Shown: one piece after another, positions 38,997-47,465 of the stretch | Numbering within the stretch: position 1 is the first letter of the stretch | Layout: each line of letters begins with the position of its first letter | Virus record (IMG/VR): IMGVR_UViG_3300042398_001307 | Coordinates: 24,250-88,249 of that record | Length of the DNA stretch: 64,000 bases | From: a virus | Strand: one strand, 5' to 3' | Notes under the pieces: generated by a model | The model's input: only the letters and a program-made list of their open reading frames with translations | Databases searched by the model: none | What the model was told of the DNA's origin: nothing | Made by a program: the position numbers and the translations under genes

Positions 38997-41900
38997 CTAT
39001 TTATAATCTCTTACTGATGACTCAATAAAACTTATTTCTGTTTCTGATAGATTATATAGATTATACAACTCTGCATCATTCCATGATTTTGATAAATCAA
39101 TAACTGGTACAAATGCAAATCTATCAGGTGGGTTATGTTGTGAAATTTTACGTAATAACACCATAAATCTAAAAAACTTAGTTTGCATGTATGTAGCTAG
39201 GTTTAACGCTAATGTTTCATTATCAAAGTGATCAATCACTACGTAGGTTTCTGTACAAATTTCACCTGGTCCTATTACAAATGGTCTGTTAATTACTTGC
39301 AATTTATCGTTATCACCAGTACCAAACGCTGCACTGACTACTGTTTTATATCTATGAATAATATCAATATTTTTTTTGATGTTACCAATGTCTGTATACT
39401 TTGCAAACTTCCTTCCATGAACTAATACGGTATTATCATGTTGATCCACAAAATCACTGAAGGTAGTTCTCAATCCAAACGGTGTTGTAGAAAGTACAAT
39501 TGGACCATAAAATGAATCTGATTTATCTAAAACCTTATCAAGAATTGATATCGCTTCATTGAATCGAACAATAACATCATATTTATTAAGTGGTCTTAAT
39601 AATGAATTCACTACTTTATTATTATCAATACTAATAAATTCACAATCACCATTATATGATTTGTCCATCAAGAAATATGAAACACTTCCTTCAACTAATG
39701 TATTATGGAAACAGTCTTTAGATGTTTTATAAATTCCAAGCTTTTTGATGTTGGTATTATTCATCATTTGCTCTCTAAAGTCATCAACATTTTTCCCACA
39801 TGTGAACCATCTAGCAGGAGTCATCATTAATACAACATCTGGATTAAATGAGAATGCACGATCAACGAACAACTGGTATACTGATTTAGAACTGCGACCA
39901 TACCCACCATCTGGCTTATTGTACATAGGGTTTGAAATAATCACATTTACTTTTGGATCATACGTGGGATCAAAAATATCACCTTCTGATATATTTCCTG
40001 TGGGAATTCCTAAATTATATACAGTGTTAACTCTTTTAAAGAATGATACCATACTGTGATCAATATCACGGTAAAACACATTTTCTGGTTTTACTGTTAA
40101 ATTACGTTTTTTAGCCTCATTCAACAAATAAATCAATAATATTCCTCTACCACCACACGGGTCTAACACTGTCAGCTCTGGATTAGCCTCAACATATGGC
40201 ATTATTTCATTCACCAATTGCTCAGCAATTTCTTTACGAAGTGCAACGAATCCTTTATTATTTTTATAAATTGAATCTTCCATCGCCATATATAATGATT
40301 CTAATGGTAACTCGGAATCTACGAATTTTTCTATCCACAAGTTTGTATATATGGTATCGATTTCCGAAGGACTTAACGCTAATTCAACAAATTCAATGCC
40401 TTCATCAAACAAAGATAATATTTCAGTATCGCCATCAATGATTGCTTGTTTAACAATCTTTACACAGTCTGCTACTGTTTTTACATCCCTGATGAATGCA
40501 ATAATTCTACATTTAGCAACACATAACAGTTTGAAATTATTCCAAATTTGTTTTTGTTGTTCTTCATCAAATAAATCCAGTTGGATCGGGTTTGGACTTT
40601 TACTTTGCTTGACAGTTTTTCCACCGGTCCCATTATTATTAATTTCTAATATTGCACTTTCTGATGAAACTGTGTTCTTGATTGATAACAAAAAATCAGA
40701 TGGTGTTAATGTATTGATATTAATACATTGTTGAATACCATATTTCCCATTTGCAGCCAACTCAGCATAAATTTTATTAAAGCTAATTTCATCAATTTTA
40801 ACAAATCCACCATTTACTTGTGTGAAGAAATCGTAGTTATTGTAAATTGTTCTAGAGATTTCAGCAGATCCACCGCCTGTGTTACGATCTGCAGCTAATT
40901 TCTCAGCCACTGTGATCATCACATTGATTGATGCTTCTAAATCGGCAATAAAGATACCACAGTTTGATTTCCCAGGGGATTGTCTACATACTCTACCAGT
41001 TGCCTGTTCAAAGAAGTTAACGCTATCACCAATACTTCTTAAAAAGATTACTGAGCCCCATTTAGGGATATTTGCGCCAGTACAATCTTTAATACAAGTC
41101 AATGTTAGGGTTGGTTCATTAGATTGCTCAATTTGATCTTTTCTATCACGTAGATTATCATCGTATGCATCAAAAATTTTACCATTAAAGATCCCGTTAT
41201 CAATTAACAATTGTTTAAGTGCTTTAATGTATACGCTTGCAGATCCATCTTTATTGCCATTTGGTAATATAGTTAAAATATGTTTTGTAGATTCACTGCA
41301 TAATCCTGGTGCGTTATAAATACTTAATGCATCGCCTTTCGGATTAAATGGTGATCTTCCAACTAGACGTTTAAAAAACCATAAAATTGAACTTTCATAT
41401 GTGAAAACTACCTCATTATCAACAACTGTAAAATTAAACAATTTGTTAAAGGTAAATGCCTCAGCATCATCAACCCAAAGTGGACTAGTTTTTAAATGTG
41501 ATACTAGATCTTTTACATCAAGTGCATAAGTATTCATATCTGGAAATGATTTATACGGACTATCTGGGTTGGTTCTTTTATCTTCAAATATATCATCCCT
41601 GGTAAATAAAACCCGATTAGAATGGTCAAACAACTCAGCCGCAGTACCACTAAAGATAAAGTCATACGGAGTACCTGAAACAAATACTTTAAAGCAATTT
41701 TGACCAAATGTTTCTTCAATTGCCATCCACATCTTATTTGTTTTTGACCCTAATAATACATGGGCTTCACCAATCAATAATACGCCAATCCGGTTTTCTA
41801 AACCAACATATCTACTATTTAAAATATTATTTGATTTTTGGGCAACATCGTGGTAGCCAGCAAATAAAACAGGTATTTCATCATTTTCGTGAATTTCTGG

Positions 41901-42809
41901 AATATCAGAAACCGAATCAATCATTACCGCTCGTTGATTGATCATCAATAATGTGTCAGCATTGCAATTTGATTTGTATGCGTCATACCATTGTTGAGTA
42001 ATATATGGTTTGATTCTAGTAAAATCGATAAATCCATCATTCTCAGTATTGATTCCGTTTAATGTAGCGATTTCATTTAGTGTTTCACTAAGTGTACTTG
42101 GAATAGTTGTTAAAATTGCATGAATTGTATCGTTGTTATACTGTTTTTTATCGTGTAATGCTGCTACCAATGCAACTGATGCTGCTTCTTTTCCACTGCC
42201 AGTTGCTGGACCCAAAAGGAACTTATCAGCATGTGTGATTTTTTCCAATGCTTCGTTAAGATATGGTCTAGCATCATATGTTTTAAGAAAAATATGATGT
42301 TCACCAGAACAAATTTCTTGCATTTTTTGGTCCCATAAAACTATTGCTTGATTCAGCCAATTTGGACGAGTTAAAAACTCTTCTGGTACTGGATGTACTT
42401 CTAGACTTCTGCCACCTACAAAATTTTGAAAAAATTGTTTTTTAAATGGCATATATGGGCGAATATGATTATCATATCCTTTTCTGTAATTCGTTAAATT
42501 TGGGTCATACATTGGATCAACACTGATTGCATGGTCTGTCATATCCCAGATTCCAATGATATTGTCTTCAGTCATTAGTCCTCTGAAATTTTTGACTGAA
42601 TTAAAGCAATATGATATTACATCGTTGTATGATTCACATCTATGGTCACCCATTTTGATATACCAAACGCTATCCGGTCCGGTAACTATAATTGCATAAA
42701 TCCAGAGTCTTGTTGCACCTGGGACTCGCAATTGTTTTGCATTTGATCTTTTTGATTTAAATTTTGGTGTTTTTGGTTCTTGTTTTGTTACTTCTTCTAA
42801 AAATGCCAT
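38997..42809 (-). CDS. SF2 helicase - DNA methyltransferase fusion
   Basis: 1270 residues. N-terminal 60 residues contain YAIIV ... WYIKMGDHR, faintly like a GIY-YIG/T5orf172 start. A helicase core follows: Walker A GPATGSGK (about residue 200), motif II GEAH in place of DEAH, SGTPYDF, and motif VI QATGRVCRQ. At about 900 a methyltransferase domain begins: VLDPCGGRGILLIYLL (AdoMet motif I) and SNPMYNKP (NPPY-like catalytic motif). This resembles type ISP or Eco57I-like restriction-modification proteins or viral helicase-methyltransferases. It has its own promoter. Modification of phage DNA against host defence is a reasonable inference. Confidence 0.75.
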   Translation of the reverse strand: MAFLEEVTKQEPKTPKFKSKRSNAKQLRVPGATRLWIYAIIVTGPDSVWYIKMGDHRCESYNDVISYCFNSVKNFRGLMTEDNIIGIWDMTDHAISVDPMYDPNLTNYRKGYDNHIRPYMPFKKQFFQNFVGGRSLEVHPVPEEFLTRPNWLNQAIVLWDQKMQEICSGEHHIFLKTYDARPYLNEALEKITHADKFLLGPATGSGKEAASVALVAALHDKKQYNNDTIHAILTTIPSTLSETLNEIATLNGINTENDGFIDFTRIKPYITQQWYDAYKSNCNADTLLMINQRAVMIDSVSDIPEIHENDEIPVLFAGYHDVAQKSNNILNSRYVGLENRIGVLLIGEAHVLLGSKTNKMWMAIEETFGQNCFKVFVSGTPYDFIFSGTAAELFDHSNRVLFTRDDIFEDKRTNPDSPYKSFPDMNTYALDVKDLVSHLKTSPLWVDDAEAFTFNKLFNFTVVDNEVVFTYESSILWFFKRLVGRSPFNPKGDALSIYNAPGLCSESTKHILTILPNGNKDGSASVYIKALKQLLIDNGIFNGKIFDAYDDNLRDRKDQIEQSNEPTLTLTCIKDCTGANIPKWGSVIFLRSIGDSVNFFEQATGRVCRQSPGKSNCGIFIADLEASINVMITVAEKLAADRNTGGGSAEISRTIYNNYDFFTQVNGGFVKIDEISFNKIYAELAANGKYGIQQCININTLTPSDFLLSIKNTVSSESAILEINNNGTGGKTVKQSKSPNPIQLDLFDEEQQKQIWNNFKLLCVAKCRIIAFIRDVKTVADCVKIVKQAIIDGDTEILSLFDEGIEFVELALSPSEIDTIYTNLWIEKFVDSELPLESLYMAMEDSIYKNNKGFVALRKEIAEQLVNEIMPYVEANPELTVLDPCGGRGILLIYLLNEAKKRNLTVKPENVFYRDIDHSMVSFFKRVNTVYNLGIPTGNISEGDIFDPTYDPKVNVIISNPMYNKPDGGYGRSSKSVYQLFVDRAFSFNPDVVLMMTPARWFTCGKNVDDFREQMMNNTNIKKLGIYKTSKDCFHNTLVEGSVSYFLMDKSYNGDCEFISIDNNKVVNSLLRPLNKYDVIVRFNEAISILDKVLDKSDSFYGPIVLSTTPFGLRTTFSDFVDQHDNTVLVHGRKFAKYTDIGNIKKNIDIIHRYKTVVSAAFGTGDNDKLQVINRPFVIGPGEICTETYVVIDHFDNETLALNLATYMQTKFFRFMVLLRKISQHNPPDRFAFVPVIDLSKSWNDAELYNLYNLSETEISFIESSVRDYK

Positions 42810-42873
42810 TATGCCTGTCCTTTTGCCTTAAAAATTTCCCTAACCGTGGAATCCGCTTCCATTGGTGAGACAC

Positions 42874-42902
42874 ATTATATACCGTGATATATAATGTGTC
42901 AA
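42874..42902 (-). promoter_or_regulatory. sigma70-type promoter of the helicase-methyltransferase
   Basis: TTGACA, 17 bp, TATAAT on the minus strand, within the short gap after the bS21 gene. Confidence 0.88.
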
Positions 42903-42907
42903 GTTTA

Positions 42908-43138
42908 TTATCGTTTTTTTGGTAATGCTTCTTTTTTGATCTTTTTAGCTAAACGTGCTTTTGCTGCACCTTTTGCTCTTTTTCTTTCTGTAGTTGGCTT
43001 TTCGTAGAATTCTTTTTCACGTAAATCTAGTAATTTACCGGATTCTTCTACTTTTTTCTTAAACCGGCGCAATGCCTGGTTAATATTTTCTTGTTCTTTG
43101 GCACACACGCCAGTTCTAATCCTCTGATTCATCATCAT
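42908..43138 (-). CDS. rpsU: Ribosomal protein bS21
   Basis: 76 residues, close to the 71 of E. coli. The family core is evident: NINQALRRFKKKVEESGKLLDLREKEFYEKPTTERKRAK (seen as ALRRFK, REKEFYEKPTTERKRAK). The tail is Lys/Ala rich. bS21 sits near the anti-Shine-Dalgarno end of 16S rRNA and affects initiation; phage versions can replace the host protein. The start overlaps the acidic gene upstream; two further in-frame ATGs follow the first. Confidence 0.93.
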   Translation of the reverse strand: MMMNQRIRTGVCAKEQENINQALRRFKKKVEESGKLLDLREKEFYEKPTTERKRAKGAAKARLAKKIKKEALPKKR

Positions 43139-43529
43139 CGCTGTTATCTTCCTCTTCTTCGGTATAAGTTAACCATTCTAGGTTATAAATTCTATTTTTT
43201 GAGATCAAGTTGTATGGAGTGATCTCGTCTGATGTTATGTAATGCACATTAGGCATTGAAAGCAGATAGGTGACAAATTGCTTCGTAATAGTAGAGCAAT
43301 TATCGATGTCAATAATTACAACGTCAACCATGTGTGCTACACTTAACAGCCAATCAACATCATTTTCATCTTGCTCGTAAATGAACACATTAACATCATC
43401 TATATACGATGATAATACCTGTTGCAATTGTTGTTTAACAAATAATGATGGATTAACTATAAGGTAGTTTGGGTTAAGATTGAATAATTTATCTGGTGGT
43501 GTAACGATTGTAATTTTACCTAAGTTCAT
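43116..43529 (-). CDS. Hypothetical protein with acidic tail
   Basis: 137 residues from MNLGKITIVTPPDKLFN. A Rossmann-like run of strands (VNVFIYEQD, VDVVIIDIDNCSTI, VHYITSDE) and a C-terminal acidic stretch (EEEEDNSDDDESED). Function unknown. It precedes and overlaps bS21. Confidence 0.6.
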   Translation of the reverse strand: MNLGKITIVTPPDKLFNLNPNYLIVNPSLFVKQQLQQVLSSYIDDVNVFIYEQDENDVDWLLSVAHMVDVVIIDIDNCSTITKQFVTYLLSMPNVHYITSDEITPYNLISKNRIYNLEWLTYTEEEEDNSDDDESED

Positions 43530-43542
43530 ATATCCTTCTATA

Positions 43543-44580
43543 TTAAAGTTTTGTTGAATCAACCCAATGTGTTCCATTAAACGTGAAATCCTTTGGTGGG
43601 TTGAAATCAGTTCTTGTAAAATTTTGACCATGTAATGGGTCACTTGGAAATACATCTCCAGAAGTATTTACTTTATTTCCATCATTTGGTGAAATTTCTT
43701 GTATATTAAAAGCTTCATACGCCTTTTCTACTGTAAATCCATCACTTTCGTATATTTTATTAATCATTTCATCCATTTCGGGAGATCGAGCTGCTTTTGG
43801 TTTATTAAGTTCTTTAAAGCTATGTTGACATGCTAGTAGTAACATCACCGCCATTGGATCAAATACTGAAACAATTAGGATAATCATCCACCTAACAGCT
43901 TTTTCTAAAATATTTGAATTGATGTCATCACCATACACCATCGCAGCAATGTAACGTATTGGTCCAACTTCTGCTTCTACTCTTCGTAGATCGTTGGCAA
44001 TAGGTGCTCGTTCTTCTCTCAACTTGGAAATTTCCTTCTGTGATTCTGCAATGTCTTCTTGAAGTTGGGTACGTTCTCTTGCTTGCGTTTTTCGTATTTG
44101 CACTGATTTTGCTGCGCCTTGCTCTGATGAAGATCTGATCATAGTTTGATCAACTGCAATATCAAGTTGTGCCAATGATTTTCTTGCAATATCAATATTA
44201 TCTTTTTGTGTTTTTATTTTTTCATCTAGTAATGCTACTTTATCAGCAATGTCACCGGATGGAACTGTTTGATCTGAGTGCGCTTTTGACAGGTATCCAA
44301 AAATACCCATTGAAGTGATGAACATTAGTATAATGACTGCTAATGTTAGGTATGATAATAACATCTTTGAAGCATCGTTCCAATGACGTTTGAGCCAGAC
44401 TGTCACCACTAATTTGCTGATTTCCAGTACAATACCCATAATCATAATTGGAATTGCTGTAGATGAAAATATACTAATAAGACCAATTACTGAATAGTAC
44501 ACCGCAACAGCGGATATTGATAATCCGCTGAAGAGTGTCAAGTATGCAATTATAAAATCACTTGAAAATTGTTTGTTCAT
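43543..44580 (-). CDS. Multi-pass membrane protein with coiled coil
   Basis: 345 residues from MNKQFSSDF. Three or four N-terminal membrane helices (residues 10-110), then a long periplasmic or cytosolic coiled coil (ADKVALLDEKIKTQKDNIDIARKSLAQ ... REERAPIANDLRRVEAEVG), another membrane helix (WMIILIVSVFDPMAVMLLLACQ) and a polar tail. The layout resembles DUF4407-like proteins and a membrane protein frequent in marine myophages. Function unknown. Confidence 0.65.
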   Translation of the reverse strand: MNKQFSSDFIIAYLTLFSGLSISAVAVYYSVIGLISIFSSTAIPIMIMGIVLEISKLVVTVWLKRHWNDASKMLLSYLTLAVIILMFITSMGIFGYLSKAHSDQTVPSGDIADKVALLDEKIKTQKDNIDIARKSLAQLDIAVDQTMIRSSSEQGAAKSVQIRKTQARERTQLQEDIAESQKEISKLREERAPIANDLRRVEAEVGPIRYIAAMVYGDDINSNILEKAVRWMIILIVSVFDPMAVMLLLACQHSFKELNKPKAARSPEMDEMINKIYESDGFTVEKAYEAFNIQEISPNDGNKVNTSGDVFPSDPLHGQNFTRTDFNPPKDFTFNGTHWVDSTKL

Positions 44581-44590
44581 ACTATATTTA

Positions 44591-45070
44591 TTAACCAACA
44601 ACTTCTAATGATACTCGTTGTACGCCATCTATACCAATTTCTTTGGCAGCGCCTTTTGACAAGTCCATGATTCTATTTTTAACCCATGGTCCTCGGTCAT
44701 TTATCTTAACAACTACTGACTTATTGTTTTTTAAGTTAGTAACTTTTACTTTACTTTGCAATGGTATTGATCTATGTGCAGCGGTTAATGCATTTTGATT
44801 AAATATTTCACCAGATGCAGTTGGTTTACCGTGGAACTTTCTTCCATAGTATGAAGCCAGTCCTATATTTTTAGTAGATTTTTTGGTAGGATGTTTGACT
44901 ACCATTTTAACTTTACTGTGTTTAACAGATTCTTTTTTAACATGTTTAGTGACATGTTTTGGAACGTCTTTCTTCACTACCACATGATGTGTAGTTTTGT
45001 GAGATTTCGCTAAAGTAAGCGAAGGTAATAGACTAGTGATCAACACTAGAATTATAAGTGAATTTTTCAT
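44591..45070 (-). CDS. RlpA-like double-psi beta-barrel protein
   Basis: 159 residues from [21 protein letters not shown], a signal peptide. A His/Lys-rich linker (residues 25-75) leads to the RlpA domain: [45 protein letters not shown], then [26 protein letters not shown] with the catalytic Asp region. RlpA cleaves denuded glycan strands of peptidoglycan. In a phage it may act on the cell wall at lysis or infection. The SPOR domain of host RlpA is missing. Confidence 0.85.
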   Translation of the reverse strand: MKNSLIILVLITSLLPSLTLAKSHKTTHHVVVKKDVPKHVTKHVKKESVKHSKVKMVVKHPTKKSTKNIGLASYYGRKFHGKPTASGEIFNQNALTAAHRSIPLQSKVKVTNLKNNKSVVVKINDRGPWVKNRIMDLSKGAAKEIGIDGVQRVSLEVVG

Positions 45071-45099
45071 TTTTTCTCCTTTCACTTGGTGCATTCTAA

Positions 45100-45335
45100 C
45101 AAAGTATGCATTACATTAAGGGAGATAACTGCCAAGGATTTTAACCCTGTGTCACTGGCGTTTTCTCCATCAGCTAATCAACTGTCACTTGTTTTAGCTT
45201 AGGCGAGTATGGCTTCCCAACTACGGGTTTCTTCATTGGCCAAGACTCGCGGGATCATTAAACCTCTTATGATCCAACTATCTTAGTTTCTTACGAAACA
45301 TAACATGAGTAGAATTAACTACTGCATAGTATTTA
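45100..45335 (-). ncRNA. Structured leader RNA upstream of the RlpA-like gene (R10)
   Basis: It runs from a promoter to the gene and has no frame. Hairpins: TTTC-GTAA-GAAA, GGATCAT/ATGATCC, and GCGAGT/ACTCGC enclosing TGGC/GCCA. A stretch AGGGTTAAAATCCTTGGC lies near the start codon. Possibly a regulatory 5' UTR or stable RNA. I cannot match a known riboswitch. Confidence 0.45.
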
Positions 45336-45338
45336 GTA

Positions 45339-45367
45339 ATTATACTATCAATAAAGATATTTGTCAA
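45339..45367 (-). promoter_or_regulatory. sigma70-type promoter
   Basis: TTGACA, 17 bp, TATAAT on the minus strand, heading the structured leader and RlpA-like gene. Confidence 0.88.
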
Positions 45368-45585
45368 CCCCAAAAAAAGGAAAAATCATCTATCTTATTG
45401 ATATTGATAAGTCTAAATTGATCTGAGCTGAAGTTTAAATATGACAATAACTTTGTCATTTCTGCTTCATCTACTTCTATAGTTTGAACACTTACCCAAT
45501 TACTCGATATTTTCAAGTAATTGGGCTTGTAATCAACTAGCTCTACATCTAGTTCGAACGGTTTGTTAATCGATAGTTTCATCAA
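45364..45585 (-). CDS. Hypothetical protein
   Basis: 73 residues, beta-rich (LSINKPFELDVELVDYKPNYLKI) and acidic. Two ATGs in a row; either may start. It overlaps the 46-residue gene upstream by 20 bases. No family recognised. Confidence 0.6.
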   Translation of the reverse strand: MMKLSINKPFELDVELVDYKPNYLKISSNWVSVQTIEVDEAEMTKLLSYLNFSSDQFRLININKIDDFSFFWG

Positions 45586-45706
45586 TTTCTTCCAAATCTA
45601 ATATAAAGTATTTACCTTTATCAAAGATTTGATTAAGTTCGTCTAAATTGTCAAGTTTAACCGTAGATACTGTTCTTTCATGTTCTACTACTACATTGTA
45701 AATCAT
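45566..45706 (-). CDS. Hypothetical small protein
   Basis: 46 residues, MIYNVVVEHERTVSTVKLDNL..., acidic C-terminus (LDLEEIDETID). Coupled on both sides: ATGA overlap with the gene before and a longer overlap with the gene after. Confidence 0.6.
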   Translation of the reverse strand: MIYNVVVEHERTVSTVKLDNLDELNQIFDKGKYFILDLEEIDETID

Positions 45707-46059
45707 ATGTGTTTATGAATGATAAATGGTGTTTTATAACCATTGAACTGTAACGATCTTGGATCAAATGACAGTTTCAACACCGTAAAGTTTCCTCTGA
45801 TGTGTTGCTTAATTTCCGAAAAAATATCTTTAGAACTGCAGGATTTTCCAGATAATTGGTCTGCCATTCTTTTCACATCTTCTTTGTATAAGAGGATAGA
45901 TGATTCATCGGTGACCACTGATTCTACATATGCGTAAAATTGTGCTTTCTTGTCAGCTCTTTTCTCGCCATCAAGAGTAATTGATGTATCGATAAAATGC
46001 ATACCATCAATAGATGGTTTAACTAAAACTACCGGTAATGTAATTACTGGCTTTGTCAT
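45703..46059 (-). CDS. Hypothetical protein
   Basis: 118 residues, MTKPVITLPVVLVKPSIDG..., with a DTSITLDGEKRADKKAQFYAYVES segment and IHKHI end. It is first behind the promoter at 46090-46117. No family recognised. Confidence 0.6.
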   Translation of the reverse strand: MTKPVITLPVVLVKPSIDGMHFIDTSITLDGEKRADKKAQFYAYVESVVTDESSILLYKEDVKRMADQLSGKSCSSKDIFSEIKQHIRGNFTVLKLSFDPRSLQFNGYKTPFIIHKHI

Positions 46060-46089
46060 GATTGAATCCTCATAAATGATAAAAATTTA

Positions 46090-46117
46090 ATTATACTGAA
46101 AAAATGTTGAATGTCAA
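46090..46117 (-). promoter_or_regulatory. sigma70-type promoter
   Basis: TTGACA, 16 bp, TATAAT on the minus strand, 30 bp before the 118-residue gene. Confidence 0.88.
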
Positions 46118-46122
46118 GCTGT

Positions 46123-46254
46123 TTACATAAGATTGATTATTTTTTCGATAAACATATCGATTTTTTTACAACCTCTATAAAAGTAGATAAAGATATCACA
46201 GATAAACTTCAACGTAAAGTAGATCAATCGTAAAATGATTCTTCTAATTTTCAT
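46123..46254 (-). CDS. Possible small membrane peptide
   Basis: 43 residues, basic start MKIRRIILRLIYFTLKFI then hydrophobic and aromatic residues. No good ribosome site, so the call is weak. It sits between a hairpin and the next promoter. Confidence 0.4.
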   Translation of the reverse strand: MKIRRIILRLIYFTLKFICDIFIYFYRGCKKIDMFIEKIINLM

Positions 46255-46261
46255 ATGTAAA

Positions 46262-46283
46262 TCAGTGTACTTTCATACACTGA
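46262..46283 (-). terminator. Hairpin behind the Hc1-like gene
   Basis: Minus strand CAGTGTA-TGAAAG-TACACTG then ATTTACAT. The stem is good but the T run is poor, so termination is likely partial. Confidence 0.5.
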
Positions 46284-46289
46284 ATGCTA

Positions 46290-46484
46290 TTATTTCTCTA
46301 ACTTACGTGCGTTTTTAACATCAGTAACATCTTTACGAACTTCTTTCGCAAGCGTGGTTAATGCTTGTAGTTGTTTTCTGACTCTAGTGCCAGCAGCATT
46401 GATGCCTTTGTCATAGAATTTTTCAAAATCACTTTCCAAATCTTCAATTAATTTTTGGAATTCTTGGTGTCTATTTGTTGCCAT
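46290..46484 (-). CDS. Histone H1-like (Hc1-type) protein
   Basis: 64 residues, one long helix: FQKLIEDLESDFEKFYDKGINAAGTRVRKQLQALTTLAKEVRKDV. The AGTRVRKxLxxLxxLAKEVRK pattern is that of bacterial Hc1-like proteins that condense DNA. It would coat phage or host DNA. Its start overlaps the upstream gene. Confidence 0.7.
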   Translation of the reverse strand: MATNRHQEFQKLIEDLESDFEKFYDKGINAAGTRVRKQLQALTTLAKEVRKDVTDVKNARKLEK

Positions 46485-46854
46485 TATTTTCTCCTTTGCA
46501 TATGTTTAAAACAAGCGAGTAATTTTCATAAGCCAATTTGACTGCTGGAAACTTTGCTTGTAGCCGTTTTTCGTTTTCTTTTTGCTCCATTAAAACTTGG
46601 AACAAGTTAAAATGCCCATATTGAGCCATGTTGTTGAACACTTGATCTTCAAATTTCTGTAGACGTTTCAGTTCACTTTCTGGGATTTGAATCGTATAAA
46701 GTGGTTCTGTCTCAATTTCTGAAACATACTGAACAGCATTATAATCAAGTGGTGTTCTAAAGTAGTTATACGTTGGTTTGTATCTACTAAATTTTTTTTC
46801 AGTGCTCACGATTGAAATATCGTGTCTTTTTAAAAAAGCTGCTAATTCATCCAT
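46471..46854 (-). CDS. Hypothetical protein
   Basis: 127 residues, MDELAAFLKRHDISIVSTEKKF..., with a central helix (ELKRLQKFEDQVFNNMAQYGHFNLFQVLMEQKENEKRLQ). No family recognised. Own promoter at 46877-46905. Confidence 0.6.
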   Translation of the reverse strand: MDELAAFLKRHDISIVSTEKKFSRYKPTYNYFRTPLDYNAVQYVSEIETEPLYTIQIPESELKRLQKFEDQVFNNMAQYGHFNLFQVLMEQKENEKRLQAKFPAVKLAYENYSLVLNICKGENNGNK

Positions 46855-46876
46855 AAAATTTTCCTATTATGGATGA

Positions 46877-46905
46877 ATTATACTATAAGTGATATGTTAT
46901 GTCAA
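46877..46905 (-). promoter_or_regulatory. sigma70-type promoter
   Basis: TTGACA, 17 bp, TATAAT on the minus strand, overlapping the end of the tail-fibre assembly-like gene. Confidence 0.88.
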
Positions 46906-47453
46906 GCCCATTCTAACACTGGTAGATCTGCTTCAACATCATTGTAACTATTTGGTAATTGGCGAATACCGGCTTCAACTTCGGTAAGAATGCTATACAG
47001 TGTAGACCATGTGTTATCACGCAATTCAACGCATAATTGACCTTCTGATTGAAATTGCGGAATAGATGAGGTAGCATATGTACATGCTGACAAGATGCTA
47101 TCATAATTTCTAGTTTTTGCAAACTCGTCTAATCTTATCTGTACCGAGTTTACTATAGATTGTTTAACCTGGTCCAACCTAGAAGCCATATTAGACTTTA
47201 CTAGATCTTCATCTAGCTCGATGATTTCCCATTGTTGTTCCCAATGTCCTTTGTCTGTTAAAACGGGTTCAATTTCTCGAACTGATTGGGTTATTGAATC
47301 AAATGATGGTTGAGGCGCAGAAAACACCACTGCAATATTTAAAAATTCACACAATGTATTATCCCAAATTAATGGAAATGATGTATTTGGGTTTCGTTTG
47401 ATTATTTCTTCTTGTGATATTATTTCTTTTGTATCAAGCATTATATATGCCAT
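46902..47453 (-). CDS. Tail fibre assembly-like protein (DUF4376-type)
   Basis: 183 residues. The N-terminal part has the tail-fibre chaperone layout (FPLIWDNTLCEFLNIAVVFSAPQPS then GHWEQQWEIIELD). The C-terminal part DSILSACTYATSSIPQFQSEG ... WSTLYSILTEVEAG resembles DUF4376. Such proteins help fold or attach fibres. It lies last in the block of tail adhesin genes. Confidence 0.65.
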   Translation of the reverse strand: MAYIMLDTKEIISQEEIIKRNPNTSFPLIWDNTLCEFLNIAVVFSAPQPSFDSITQSVREIEPVLTDKGHWEQQWEIIELDEDLVKSNMASRLDQVKQSIVNSVQIRLDEFAKTRNYDSILSACTYATSSIPQFQSEGQLCVELRDNTWSTLYSILTEVEAGIRQLPNSYNDVEADLPVLEWA

Positions 47454-47465
47454 TATTGTTCTCCG

